A stretch of DNA of 64,000 nt from Corynebacterium minutissimum (GTDB taxonomy: Bacteria > Actinomycetota > Actinomycetes > Mycobacteriales > Mycobacteriaceae): assembly GCF_016889765.1 (NCBI RefSeq), contig NZ_CP069533.1:1116001-1180000 (forward strand). The letters run 5' to 3'. The notes below the pieces were generated by a model, which worked only from the letters and a program-made list of their open reading frames with translations, was not told the origin of the DNA and searched no databases. Both the position numbers and the translations under genes were made by a program. This document shows, piece after piece, positions 8,172 to 16,724 of the stretch (the stretch's first letter is position 1; each line of letters begins with the position of its first letter).

Positions 8172-9437
8172 CTACTGGGAGTTTACGGGGTAAAGCACAT
8201 CCTTGCCCACGAAAGGACGAAGAGCTTCTGGAACCACGACAGAACCGTCCGCCTGCTGGTGGTTTTCCAGGATGGCCACGAGCCAGCGGGTGGTGGCGAG
8301 GGTGCCGTTGAGGGTAGCGGCGTACTGCGTCTTGCCGTTCTCATCACGGTAGCGAGTGGAGAGGCGGCGAGCCTGGAAGGTCGTGCAGTTCGAGGTCGAG
8401 GTCAGCTCGCGGTAGGTGCCCTGGGTGGGAACCCATGCCTCGTTGTCGAACTTGCGGGCAGCGGAGGATCCCAGGTCACCACCGGCGATATCGATGGTGC
8501 GGTACGGCAGCTCCATAGCGGCCAGCATGTCCTTCTCCATCGCGAGCAGCTTCTGGTGCATCTCTTCGGCGTCTTCCGGCTTGCAGTAGATGAACATCTC
8601 CAGCTTGTCGAACTGGTGCACGCGCAGAATGCCGCGGGTGTCCTTGCCGTGCGAACCGGCCTCGCGGCGGAAGCAGGAGGACCAGCCAGCGTACTGAATC
8701 GGGCCGTTGGAGAGATCAATAATCTCGTCCTTGTGGTAGCCGGCCAGAGCCACCTCAGAGGTACCAACGAGGTAAAGGTCATCTTCCTGGAGGTAGTAAA
8801 CCTCATCCGAGTGCTGGCCCAAGAAACCCGTGCCCTGCATGACGTCCGGACGCACAAGCACCGGCGGGATCATGAGGGTAAAGCCAGCCTCACGGGCCTT
8901 CTGCGCGGCCAACATGAGCATGCCCAGCTGCAGGAAGGCGCCGTCACCAGTGAGGTAGTAGAAGCGGGCACCGCCAACCTTGGCGCCCCGTTTGACGTCG
9001 ATAAGCCCCAGCGACTCACCCAACTCCAAGTGATCCTTCGGCTCAAAGTCGAACTCCGGCTTGTCGCCCACTTCCTCAATCAGCACGAAGTCATCTTCGC
9101 CACCGGCCGGCGCGCCTTCGACCACGTTGGAGAGCTGGTACTGCAGCTCCTCCACCTTGGCCTCAGCGGCAGCCGCTTCCTCGCTCGCTGCCTTCACCTT
9201 CTCCTTGAGCTCATTCGAGCCCTCCAGCAGTGCCGGGCGCTCCTCCGGAGAGGCTTGGCCAATCTTCTTGCCAAAGGCGTTCTGCTCAGAACGCAGCTGG
9301 TCCGCCTTCACAATCGCCGCGCGGCGCTGCTCATCGGCGGCAAGCAGCTGGTCCACCAACTCGGGATCCTCCCCACGGTTAACCTGGGAAGCGCGGACTA
9401 CATCGGGGTTTTCGCGAAGAAACTTGAGATCAATCAC
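8172..9437 (-). CDS. serS: seryl-tRNA synthetase
   Basis: 421 residues, normal for bacterial SerRS, which charges tRNA-Ser (and the tRNA for selenocysteine where present) with serine. The N-terminal MIDLKFLRENPDVVR leads into a long antiparallel coiled-coil arm (about residues 30-100). The class II core follows: motif 2 FRREAGSHGKDTRGILRVHQFDK near 255-280 and motif 3 NGTLATTRWLVAILEN near the C-terminus. The start is ATG at 9437. It is divergent from the GntR regulator, with 65 bp between them. Confidence 0.97.
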   Translation of the reverse strand: MIDLKFLRENPDVVRASQVNRGEDPELVDQLLAADEQRRAAIVKADQLRSEQNAFGKKIGQASPEERPALLEGSNELKEKVKAASEEAAAAEAKVEELQYQLSNVVEGAPAGGEDDFVLIEEVGDKPEFDFEPKDHLELGESLGLIDVKRGAKVGGARFYYLTGDGAFLQLGMLMLAAQKAREAGFTLMIPPVLVRPDVMQGTGFLGQHSDEVYYLQEDDLYLVGTSEVALAGYHKDEIIDLSNGPIQYAGWSSCFRREAGSHGKDTRGILRVHQFDKLEMFIYCKPEDAEEMHQKLLAMEKDMLAAMELPYRTIDIAGGDLGSSAARKFDNEAWVPTQGTYRELTSTSNCTTFQARRLSTRYRDENGKTQYAATLNGTLATTRWLVAILENHQQADGSVVVPEALRPFVGKDVLYPVNSQ

Positions 9438-9502
9438 GCCTCCCAGTCTAGCGCATGCACTACCCTTTGCGGTGGTAATAACCAGCGGCCTATCATAGTG
9501 TT

Positions 9503-10234
9503 ATGGCGCCTCACATCATCACCGACGGCCCCGTGCCCAAGCACGCGCAGCTGCGGGATATTCTCTCGGAGCTCTGCCGCACCACGCTCAAGCCGGGCGA
9601 TATCCTGCCTGGCGAGCGCATTTTGGAAGAAACCTACGGCGTTTCCCGCATCACGGTTCGTCGCGCCATCGGGGATTTGGTGGCGGAGGGCCGCCTGCGT
9701 CGCGTGCGTGGCAAAGGCACGTTCGTGGCGCCGAACCCACTGGTGAGCCGCCTGCATCTCGCGTCATTCTCCGATGAGATGGGGATCCAGAAGGTCACGG
9801 CATCCTCCAAGATCCTGCTCGGTGAGCGCAGCACCGCGCCGGACGAGGTGTGCGAATTCTTTAATACCGCTCCCACCGTGGCCCATACCCACTTGCGCCG
9901 CCTGCGCTTGGGCGATGGCGAGCCCTATTCCATCGATGATGGCTGGTACAACTCCACCTTCGCGCCGACGCTGCTGGAAAATGACATTTACAAGTCCGTC
10001 TATGCCATTTTGGGCTCGACCTTCGACGTCCCCATTACAGAGGCCGAACAAACCGTGACGGCCGTAGCGGCAGAGGAAGAGATCGCCGCGCTTCTCGACG
10101 TCTCCCCAGGCACCCCCCTCCTCCACATCACCCGTTTCGCCCGCTCGGGGGACCGGCCGGTGGAATGGTGTTCCTCGGTCTACCGCACCGACCGCTACCG
10201 GCTGACCTCCCGCGTCGCCCGCGCTTCTCAGTAA
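9503..10234 (+). CDS. GntR-family (HutC/UTRA) transcriptional regulator
   Basis: 243 residues. A GntR winged helix-turn-helix fills residues 10-78 (KHAQLRDILSE, LPGERILEETYGVSRITVRRAI, GRLRRVRGKGTFVA). A UTRA ligand-binding domain fills the rest (HLRRLRLGDGEPYSIDDGWYN, LLHITRFARSGDRPVEWCSSVYRTDRYRL). It would bind a small effector and control nearby or distant promoters. The position directly divergent from serS is the one I recall for farR of C. glutamicum, which makes it a possible orthologue, but the ligand cannot be read from the sequence. The ATG at 9503 follows a T-rich stretch without a clear Shine-Dalgarno sequence. Confidence 0.85.
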   Translation: MAPHIITDGPVPKHAQLRDILSELCRTTLKPGDILPGERILEETYGVSRITVRRAIGDLVAEGRLRRVRGKGTFVAPNPLVSRLHLASFSDEMGIQKVTASSKILLGERSTAPDEVCEFFNTAPTVAHTHLRRLRLGDGEPYSIDDGWYNSTFAPTLLENDIYKSVYAILGSTFDVPITEAEQTVTAVAAEEEIAALLDVSPGTPLLHITRFARSGDRPVEWCSSVYRTDRYRLTSRVARASQ

Positions 10235-10289
10235 ATGTCACGGTGGGCCGTAGGAAGCGCCTAGGAGCCGCTAAGGCTAAGGGGGTACT

Positions 10290-11399
10290 ATGAAGAGTTC
10301 TATGAGCACTACTTCTGCCTGGCGCTCCGCCTCCTCCATCCGCGTCGTCCTCGTTGCCGCCTTGGCCGCGGCCGCCTTCATGGCTGCCTACGGTGTGTTC
10401 AGCGGCGATTCTTCCAGCAGCGACACGGCCGCGGGCGAGTCCACCGCTCCCAGCGTCGACGGTAGCCAAGCCGCCGACCCCTCTGCCCCGGACGCAGCGG
10501 CAGCATCCTTCACCTCCGCCTCCGCGGGGGCATGCGTGACGTGGGATATTGCTCCGGATGGCACCGCCACCGGCTTCGAGCAGACCAGCTGCGACAAGCC
10601 GCACCGCTTTGAAATCTCCGCGCGCGAGGACTTGAGTGCCTACCCCACCAGTGAGTTCGGCCGCAATGCCGAGCGCCCGGACATTACCCGCCAGAATGCG
10701 CTGCGCGATGAGCTCTGCGAGGCACCAACGGTGAGCTACCTCGACGGCAAGTGGGATCCCCATGGTCGCTATGACATCGCCTCCATCCTGCCGCCGGCGG
10801 CCTCGTGGGAGAAGGGTGACCGCACCCTGCTGTGCGGCCTACAGACCACAGACGCTGCGGGTGTCCCGCAAGAGTCCACGGGAAAGGTCGCGGAGGTGGA
10901 CCAGGCGGTCGTCGCCAAGCCAGGCGAATGCCGCAAGGTCGATGAATCACAGGTGGTCAGCACCGTGCCGTGTACCGAGCCGCACCAGATGGAGACCGTC
11001 TCCGTCATTAACCTGGCGGAGCGTTTCCCCGACGGCTACCCCAGCGATGAGGAACTGGACAAGCACTTATCGGAGACCTGTACCCAGGACGCCATGGATT
11101 ACCTGGGCGGTGAAGAAAATCTTTACCAGTCCACGCTGCAGCCCTTCTGGGATGCCCTATCCCGCGAATCGTGGGAAGGCGGTTCACGTTCGGTGAACTG
11201 CTCCTTGATCCACGTCAACCGTGGTTTCTTCTCCACCGTGACGGGCTCGGCCAAGGACGGGCGTGACGGCCTGATGATTGATGGCGCCCCGCCCACCGAG
11301 CAGCCCAAGCGCAATCCCCTGCGCGATCCAAATGAGCAAGGCGGTGGCGATACCCCCGCGGCTCCTACCGAAGACCCGGCTGCCGCACCGGCCCAGTAG
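10290..11399 (+). CDS. septum formation family membrane-anchored protein
   Basis: 369 residues. A short cytoplasmic N-terminus is followed by one membrane segment (about residues 15-34, VRVVLVAALAAAAFMAAYGVF-like) and an extracellular part. The outer part has two repeats of the septum-formation-type domain: ACVTWD...TSCDKPHRFEIS in the first half and ECRKVDE...VPCTEPHQMETV in the second. Each has the Cys-...-Cys-x-x-PH pattern, suggesting two disulphides. The C-terminus is proline/alanine rich and probably disordered. The family is linked to septation in mycobacteria, but a precise function is not known. The next gene starts 28 bp downstream, so they may be co-transcribed. Confidence 0.8.
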   Translation: MKSSMSTTSAWRSASSIRVVLVAALAAAAFMAAYGVFSGDSSSSDTAAGESTAPSVDGSQAADPSAPDAAAASFTSASAGACVTWDIAPDGTATGFEQTSCDKPHRFEISAREDLSAYPTSEFGRNAERPDITRQNALRDELCEAPTVSYLDGKWDPHGRYDIASILPPAASWEKGDRTLLCGLQTTDAAGVPQESTGKVAEVDQAVVAKPGECRKVDESQVVSTVPCTEPHQMETVSVINLAERFPDGYPSDEELDKHLSETCTQDAMDYLGGEENLYQSTLQPFWDALSRESWEGGSRSVNCSLIHVNRGFFSTVTGSAKDGRDGLMIDGAPPTEQPKRNPLRDPNEQGGGDTPAAPTEDPAAAPAQ

Positions 11400-11426
11400 G
11401 CGCCCGAACCACAAAGGGGAACAGCA

Positions 11427-11774
11427 ATGTATGAGGTCAGCGAGGAGCGCTTTGAAGAACTCGTCGGCGAGGCCCTGGACAAAATTCCGGACAGGTTCGT
11501 GGAGCAGATGCGCAACGTCGTCATCCTCGTCGAGGACGAGAACCCAGAGAATCCCCATCTGCTGGGCCTCTACGAGGGAGTCATGCTGACGGAACGCACC
11601 GCCTCACACACCGGCTACCTGCCGGATGCTATCTCCATTTACCGCAAGCCGCTGCAGTCCATCTGCAACTCAGAGGAAGAGCTAGCCCATGAGGTCATGG
11701 TGACCGTCTTCCACGAGGTGGGGCACTACTTTGGCTTCGAGGAGGACCGCCTCCACGAGCTGGGCTGGGGGTAG
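11427..11774 (+). CDS. minimal zinc metallopeptidase-like protein (zincin, pfam06262 type)
   Basis: 115 residues, the usual size for this family of very small metallopeptidase-like proteins in actinobacteria. The HExxH zinc motif is HEVGHYFGF, at about residues 96-104, followed by acidic residues (EEDRLHELGWG) that could supply the third ligand. The N-terminus is acidic, with no signal peptide, so it is probably cytoplasmic. Substrates are unknown. AAAGGGGAACAGCA precedes the ATG at 11427, giving a good ribosome binding site. Confidence 0.85.
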   Translation: MYEVSEERFEELVGEALDKIPDRFVEQMRNVVILVEDENPENPHLLGLYEGVMLTERTASHTGYLPDAISIYRKPLQSICNSEEELAHEVMVTVFHEVGHYFGFEEDRLHELGWG

Positions 11775-11807
11775 GCGCCCCGAGACACCTACGCTGGCTA
11801 TAACGAA

Positions 11808-12455
11808 TTAGACGTCGGTATCGGCCCAGCGTTTTAGGGTCCACTGGCCGAAGGACTGGCCGTGTGGCTCCATGAGGGTAAAGCGGCAGTTGGGCATATA
11901 GCCGGTGTAGGCAAAATCCGGGTCCACGCCGCAGGCATGGGTCGTGACCACACGGATTGCCGCGCCGTGGCTGACGACGATGACATCTTCGTCGTCGCCA
12001 AGCGTCGCGGCAATATCCTCTAGCACCGGTTGGTAGCGCTCGAGCACGTCGGTGTAACTTTCGCCGCCCGGCATGCGGGCTTCCGGATCACCATCGACCC
12101 AGCCGCGCAGGGCCACCATGTATTCGCGGTGGGTATCCTCGCTGCCGCTCATCTCGTGCTCGCCGGCGTAGACCTCGTGCAGCCCCACGCGGACCTCGAC
12201 GGGGACGTTGCGTTCATCGGCAGCCTCGGCATACGCCTTGGACGCCAGCATCGCCGTCTGCTGGGCTCGCAGCGCAATGGAGCAGACGAAGCGCACGCGG
12301 CGGCCTTCACACAGCTCGGCCAACTCCCGGCCCACGTCCTCCGCTTGGCCGCGGCCGCGCTCGGTCAGCTCGGCTCCCGGCGGGCGGGTATCCATGATGC
12401 GGTCAATGTTGGAAAAGGTCTGGCCGTGGCGCAGGAGAATGATTCTTCCGGTCAT
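11808..12455 (-). CDS. histidine phosphatase (phosphoglycerate mutase-like)
   Basis: 215 residues. The catalytic RHG motif is at residues 9-11 (LLRHGQTFSN), where His10 would be phosphorylated. The second His lies in VVSHGAAIRVV near residue 155. CSIALRAQQTA and LHEVYAGEHE are typical of the family. The insert and sequence do not point to a true glycolytic mutase; it is more likely a broad phosphatase. It lies 10 bp downstream of pheA on the same strand, an arrangement common in corynebacteria, so the two are probably co-transcribed. Convergent with the zincin gene. Confidence 0.87.
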   Translation of the reverse strand: MTGRIILLRHGQTFSNIDRIMDTRPPGAELTERGRGQAEDVGRELAELCEGRRVRFVCSIALRAQQTAMLASKAYAEAADERNVPVEVRVGLHEVYAGEHEMSGSEDTHREYMVALRGWVDGDPEARMPGGESYTDVLERYQPVLEDIAATLGDDEDVIVVSHGAAIRVVTTHACGVDPDFAYTGYMPNCRFTLMEPHGQSFGQWTLKRWADTDV

Positions 12456-12465
12456 GCTTCACACA

Positions 12466-13374
12466 TTATTGCCCGGTGCGCGCCTTCGCTACCCATTCAT
12501 CAGCCTGGTTCAACCGAGCCAGATCCAGCTGGGCCCTCGGTGTTGCCGCAGCGGAGGGCCACGAGCCTACGAAGACCACCTCTTCTGCGCGCAGCCACAG
12601 CGCCCGCAGGGCCTCGGCCACGGGTTGATCATCGATGTGCCCGATGAGATCCGCGTGGAAACGGTAGTTGCCAAAGACAGTACGCAGCGGACGGGACTCG
12701 ATGCGGGTGAGGTCCACGCCGCGGTGCGCAAACTCCTGCAGGGCGCCCACGAGTGAGCCGGGTTCGTTGGGCAGGGTAAAGATGACGGACGTGCGGTCGT
12801 GGCCAGTGCGCGCGGTGGGTTGGCCGGCGGGGCCTACTAGGACGAAACGAGTGGTGGCGCCCTCAACGTCGGCGATGTTGTCCGCTAGTGCGCCCAGCTC
12901 AAAGATCTCCCCGGCGCGGGCAGGGGCGGCTGCTGCATCCACCTCGCCGCGCGCCACAGCCTGGGCGGCTGCGCCATTCGACGCCGCCGGGACGTACTCC
13001 ACGCCCGGCAAGTTCTCCTCCAGCCAGCCGCGAACTTGCTGGTAGGCCACCGGATGAGTCGAGAAGGTGGTAATCTGCTGCGCGCTCTTGCCCTGGGTCA
13101 AGATGGAGAAGGACACCGGGAGATCCACTTCGCGATAAATCTGGACCGGGGAACCATCAGCCAGCGCATCGAACGTGGCCGTGACTGGTCCGTCCACGGA
13201 GTTTTCAATGGCCACGCAGGCATAATCGGCGTCGCCTGAACGCACCGCGGCCAGCGCTTCCTTCGGGGAACTAACAGGAAGAGGCGTAATCTCGCCCAGA
13301 TCTGCGGCGAAACGTTGCATTGCCGCCTCTGTAAACGTTCCGGCGGGCCCCAAGAATGCGATGGTGGTGCTCAT
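12466..13374 (-). CDS. pheA: prephenate dehydratase
   Basis: 302 residues. Converts prephenate to phenylpyruvate in phenylalanine biosynthesis. The catalytic domain begins FLGPAGTFTEAAMQRF and contains the ATTRFVLVG (TRF) motif near residue 180. The C-terminal ACT domain (FTLPNEPGSLVGALQEFAHRGVDLTRIESRPLR) carries the ESRP motif used for phenylalanine binding, so feedback inhibition by phenylalanine is expected. There is no chorismate mutase domain, as is normal for actinobacteria. The start is ATG at 13374, divergent from the amidase with only 33 bp between. Confidence 0.95.
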   Translation of the reverse strand: MSTTIAFLGPAGTFTEAAMQRFAADLGEITPLPVSSPKEALAAVRSGDADYACVAIENSVDGPVTATFDALADGSPVQIYREVDLPVSFSILTQGKSAQQITTFSTHPVAYQQVRGWLEENLPGVEYVPAASNGAAAQAVARGEVDAAAAPARAGEIFELGALADNIADVEGATTRFVLVGPAGQPTARTGHDRTSVIFTLPNEPGSLVGALQEFAHRGVDLTRIESRPLRTVFGNYRFHADLIGHIDDQPVAEALRALWLRAEEVVFVGSWPSAAATPRAQLDLARLNQADEWVAKARTGQ

Positions 13375-13407
13375 GCAGGCAACCTTAGCCCACTAGACTG
13401 GGCCGCC

Positions 13408-14553
13408 ATGGACGTTAGCGAGTTCACCCTGGAGAAGCTGCGCGAGGATCTTGCGGGGCTAAGCCCCGAGGAGCACGGTTTCACTCACATCGATCTGGAC
13501 CGCCGGCCGCAGCGCCATGGGCGCTTGAGCGGGTGGATTCTCTCTGCCAAGGATCTCAATGATGTCGCTGGAATGCCCACTACCCACGGCCACGCTGAGC
13601 GCACCTACCTCGCCGAGGAGACAGATCCCTTCCTGCAGGAGCTCATCGACGCCGGCGCAGTCATCATTGGCAAATCCGCCGCCCCCGAGCTGGGCCTGCG
13701 CGTCGATACGGAACCCGTGGGCCTTCCTCATCCGGATAATCCGCTCTACCCCGGACATACGCCCGGCGGTTCCTCCGGTGGTGCAGCCGTGCAGGTGGCG
13801 CGGGGTTTGCTGCGCGCGGCTCTTGCCTCCGATGGCGGTGGTTCTATCCGCGTTCCGGCTGCCGCCTGCGGCGTCGTGGGCTTCAAACCTGCGGGCGAGG
13901 ACCTCTCCGTGCCTGGTTTTATTACCCGCTCCGTGGCTGATAGCGCTACCCTCCATGGGCTAACTCCGCGCACACCGCGCGCCCGCGTCGGAGTGCTCAC
14001 TGATCCTCTTTTCGCTGAGGTAGAGGTGGCTCCGCACATGCTCCGCGCCGTTAGCGAAGCCACTGCCCGGTTGGAGGGCGCCGGTTTCGAGACCGTCGCC
14101 ATCTCGCCTTACCCGCAGGCGGCTGCAACGTTTGAGGCCTTCCATCACATCTTTACCCACCGTCTGGCGGATCTGGAGTTCGCTGAAGGCTACGCCGAGT
14201 GGATTCGCACCCAGGGCCGCCGTGTCACGGAGATGGAACTCTTGCTCGCGCGTGGTCACGCCATCGTTCTGCCTGGCGTTCTCCGGAAGTTCTGGCAGGT
14301 AGATGCCGTCCTCTCCCCCACGTTGGCCTTCGATCCGCCGCGTCGTGGGCACTTCCTTGACCGCGACCATCAGGAGAATTTCGACGAGCAAACCCGCTGG
14401 TCGCCCTGGGGATCACTGTTTAATGTGGCCAAGCTTCCGGCGATCTCCGTGCCGTGGCCGGTGCCCAACCACCCGCCAGTCGGCGTTCACCTAGGCGGCA
14501 TCACGCTGGACGACGCCTCCCTTCTCGGCCTGGCCCAGGTGCTCCACTCATGA
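13408..14553 (+). CDS. amidase (amidase-signature family)
   Basis: 381 residues from the ATG at 13408; a further upstream in-frame ATG would run back into pheA. It carries the Ser-Ser-Lys triad of amidase-signature enzymes: the Lys in IIGKSAAPELG, the first Ser in the Gly/Ser-rich segment PGGSSGGAAVQVARG, and the nucleophile in DGGGSIRVPAAACGVVGFKP. It is shorter than the usual 450-500 residues, with a reduced C-terminal half. It hydrolyses an amide bond of unknown substrate. The stop overlaps the start of the CPBP gene (ATGA), so the two are translationally coupled. Confidence 0.88.
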   Translation: MDVSEFTLEKLREDLAGLSPEEHGFTHIDLDRRPQRHGRLSGWILSAKDLNDVAGMPTTHGHAERTYLAEETDPFLQELIDAGAVIIGKSAAPELGLRVDTEPVGLPHPDNPLYPGHTPGGSSGGAAVQVARGLLRAALASDGGGSIRVPAAACGVVGFKPAGEDLSVPGFITRSVADSATLHGLTPRTPRARVGVLTDPLFAEVEVAPHMLRAVSEATARLEGAGFETVAISPYPQAAATFEAFHHIFTHRLADLEFAEGYAEWIRTQGRRVTEMELLLARGHAIVLPGVLRKFWQVDAVLSPTLAFDPPRRGHFLDRDHQENFDEQTRWSPWGSLFNVAKLPAISVPWPVPNHPPVGVHLGGITLDDASLLGLAQVLHS

Positions 14554-15251
14554 CCATGACGCGCTCTCGCCTCCGGGCGGAAATTCTCATCGTTCTCACC
14601 ATCACGTTTGGTATCTCCGGGGTACGCGCCGTCCTTCGGCTCACGGATTCCCTCCTCAACCCTGCCCCGCTCAACGAGCAATCCGTCACCATCAACTCCT
14701 CGCAGTCCACAACGACTCTGCTTGACCTCGCCTTCCAGCTATGCAGCACCGCCATCTTGGTGGCGTGGGGCGCGCTCGTGCTCTACCTCCTTGCCTGGCC
14801 GCCGCGGCCCCGTTGGCGCGATGGCCTCCATGGCGCGGCATTAGCCGCTGTCATTGGCCTGCCGGGGCTGCTGCTTTACTACGCGGCATTGCACTGGGGC
14901 TGGACCAAAGAGGTCATTCCGGGGGCTTTTGATACCTGGATTGAAATCCCCGTCTTGCTGCTCAAGTCCTTCGCCAACGCCTGGGCGGAGGAGCTCGTCG
15001 TGGTCTATTGGCTTATGAGCAGGCTCAAGCAGTGCGGCTGGGCTCTTCCTGCCTCGTTGGCGGCGACGTCCCTCCTGCGCGGCTCCTATCACCTCTATCA
15101 AGGAGTCTCGGCGGGGTTTGGCAATATCATCATGGGGCTACTCTATGGCTGGTATTTTCACCGCACTGGACGGGTATGGCCGCTGGTCATCGCGCACTTT
15201 CTTATCGACGCCGTCGCGTTCGTCGGTTACGCCGCCCTCTTTGGCGCTTAA
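14550..15251 (+). CDS. CPBP (Abi)-family intramembrane protein
   Basis: 233 residues from the ATG that overlaps the amidase stop codon (ATGA). It is a multi-pass membrane protein with about six to eight hydrophobic segments. The CPBP motifs are present: paired Glu in WAEELVVVYWLM, His in LLRGSYHLYQG, and His in VIAHFLIDAVAFV. In classical members the first motif is EExxxR; the Arg is replaced here by Val, as happens in some actinobacterial members. The family includes intramembrane proteases and immunity-type proteins, and a specific function cannot be assigned. Confidence 0.8.
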   Translation: MTMTRSRLRAEILIVLTITFGISGVRAVLRLTDSLLNPAPLNEQSVTINSSQSTTTLLDLAFQLCSTAILVAWGALVLYLLAWPPRPRWRDGLHGAALAAVIGLPGLLLYYAALHWGWTKEVIPGAFDTWIEIPVLLLKSFANAWAEELVVVYWLMSRLKQCGWALPASLAATSLLRGSYHLYQGVSAGFGNIIMGLLYGWYFHRTGRVWPLVIAHFLIDAVAFVGYAALFGA

Positions 15252-15326
15252 AAAGTAGCTGGAAAAGGCTCCGCGCACGCCCTGTGAACTCTGGGGCAGG
15301 AGTGATTAGGCGGTACAGTGTTCCCC

Positions 15327-16706
15327 ATGACCTATCAAGGACGCGATCCAGAGCGCGAGGCGCGCCGCGCGGGCGAATCCCCCGGCGATTACCGCCGCGC
15401 GGGTTCCGGCAGCTCGGCTCAGTCTGCTGGCGCTCATGCCAGCGATGCTGAGCTGGGCGATTACGTCCTCGGCGCTGATGGCCAGCCCCTGCGTGACCGC
15501 TATGGCCGCCCAGTGCGCCGCCGCCCCCAGTCCTCCCAAGCACGCCGTCCCGGCGCGCGGTCCGCAGAGCCCTACCGCGGCCGCCCTGCAGCATCGCGCC
15601 GCGAGGAAACTCGTTTCGACGTCGATGCCTATATGGCCCAGAACCCGCCGCGCCAACAGTCTCGCCCCTACGCGGACCGCGCTGCTCAGCAGCGGTACGA
15701 ACCCCGCACTGACCAGCCGCCACGCAGCTATAACCCAGATGCTCCGAGGCGCGCCTCTCGTCTTCGCGCTGCGGGCCGCCCGCACAGCCGCCGCAAGAAG
15801 GTCAACCCCCTCAAGCAGGTTTTCGGCTGCGCAGGCTGGCTCGTTGCCATCGCACTAGTCTTCACCGTGGTGTTCACCTTGTGGACGGATAGTCGCTTGA
15901 CCCGCATCGATGCGCTGCCTGAGGAGCAGGTGGCATCGACCTCCGGCACTAACTGGCTACTCGTGGGCTCCGACTCCCGCCAAGGTCTCACCGAGGAACA
16001 GCAGGCAGAGCTAGGCACCGGTGGAGACGTGGGCGTGGGCCGCACGGACACCATCATGCTCCTGCACATCCCAAAGTCTGGCAAGGCCAAACTAGTCTCC
16101 ATCCCGCGCGATAGCTACGTTGACGTCCCCGGCTTCGGCATGGACAAGATCAACTCCGCGTTTACCTACGGCGGCCCTCAGCTGCTTGCCCAAACCGTGG
16201 AACAGTCCACGGGTCTACACATCGACCACTATGCAGAGATCGGCATGGGCGGCCTTGCCAACGTGGTGGATGCCGTCGGCGGCGTCGAGATCTGTGTGCA
16301 GGAACCCATTAACGATCCGCTCGCCGGTATTGACTTGCAGGCAGGCTGCCAAAAACTCCGCGGACCAGATGCTTTGGGCTATGTGCGCACCCGCGCTACC
16401 GCAATGGGTGACCTCGACCGCGTACAGCGCCAACGCGAATTCTTCGCCGCCCTGTTGGAAAAGACAACCTCCCCAGCGACCATCGCGAACCCCTTCAAGG
16501 CCATCTCCTTGGTCAACCACACCGCGGACTCCTTCATCGTCGGCCGCTCGGACCACGTCTGGCACTTGGCACGCGTGGCGCTGTCGATGTCCTCTGGTGT
16601 GGAGACGGAGACTGTACCGATTGGCGGCTTCCAGGACACCGTGGTGGGCAATGTCGTCCTGTGGGTCGACGCCGGCGCACAGGCTCTCTGGGATTCGATG
16701 CGTTAA
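15327..16706 (+). CDS. LytR-CpsA-Psr (LCP) family cell-wall glycopolymer ligase
   Basis: 459 residues from ATG 15327 (an ATG three codons earlier is also possible). The first 160 residues are Arg/Pro/Gln-rich and probably disordered in the cytoplasm. One membrane segment lies near 170-190 (GWLVAIALVFTVVFTLW). The extracellular LCP domain follows: GRTDTIMLLHIPKSGKAKLVSIPRDSYVDVPG, INSAFTYGG, VDAVGGVEICV, and RTRATAMGDLDRVQRQREF with the conserved Arg/Asp residues. In corynebacteria these enzymes attach arabinogalactan to peptidoglycan. The IS30 copy begins 18 bp after its stop without damaging it. Confidence 0.92.
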   Translation: MTYQGRDPEREARRAGESPGDYRRAGSGSSAQSAGAHASDAELGDYVLGADGQPLRDRYGRPVRRRPQSSQARRPGARSAEPYRGRPAASRREETRFDVDAYMAQNPPRQQSRPYADRAAQQRYEPRTDQPPRSYNPDAPRRASRLRAAGRPHSRRKKVNPLKQVFGCAGWLVAIALVFTVVFTLWTDSRLTRIDALPEEQVASTSGTNWLLVGSDSRQGLTEEQQAELGTGGDVGVGRTDTIMLLHIPKSGKAKLVSIPRDSYVDVPGFGMDKINSAFTYGGPQLLAQTVEQSTGLHIDHYAEIGMGGLANVVDAVGGVEICVQEPINDPLAGIDLQAGCQKLRGPDALGYVRTRATAMGDLDRVQRQREFFAALLEKTTSPATIANPFKAISLVNHTADSFIVGRSDHVWHLARVALSMSSGVETETVPIGGFQDTVVGNVVLWVDAGAQALWDSMR

Positions 16707-16724
16707 GCTTCCTGCCGGTCACTT

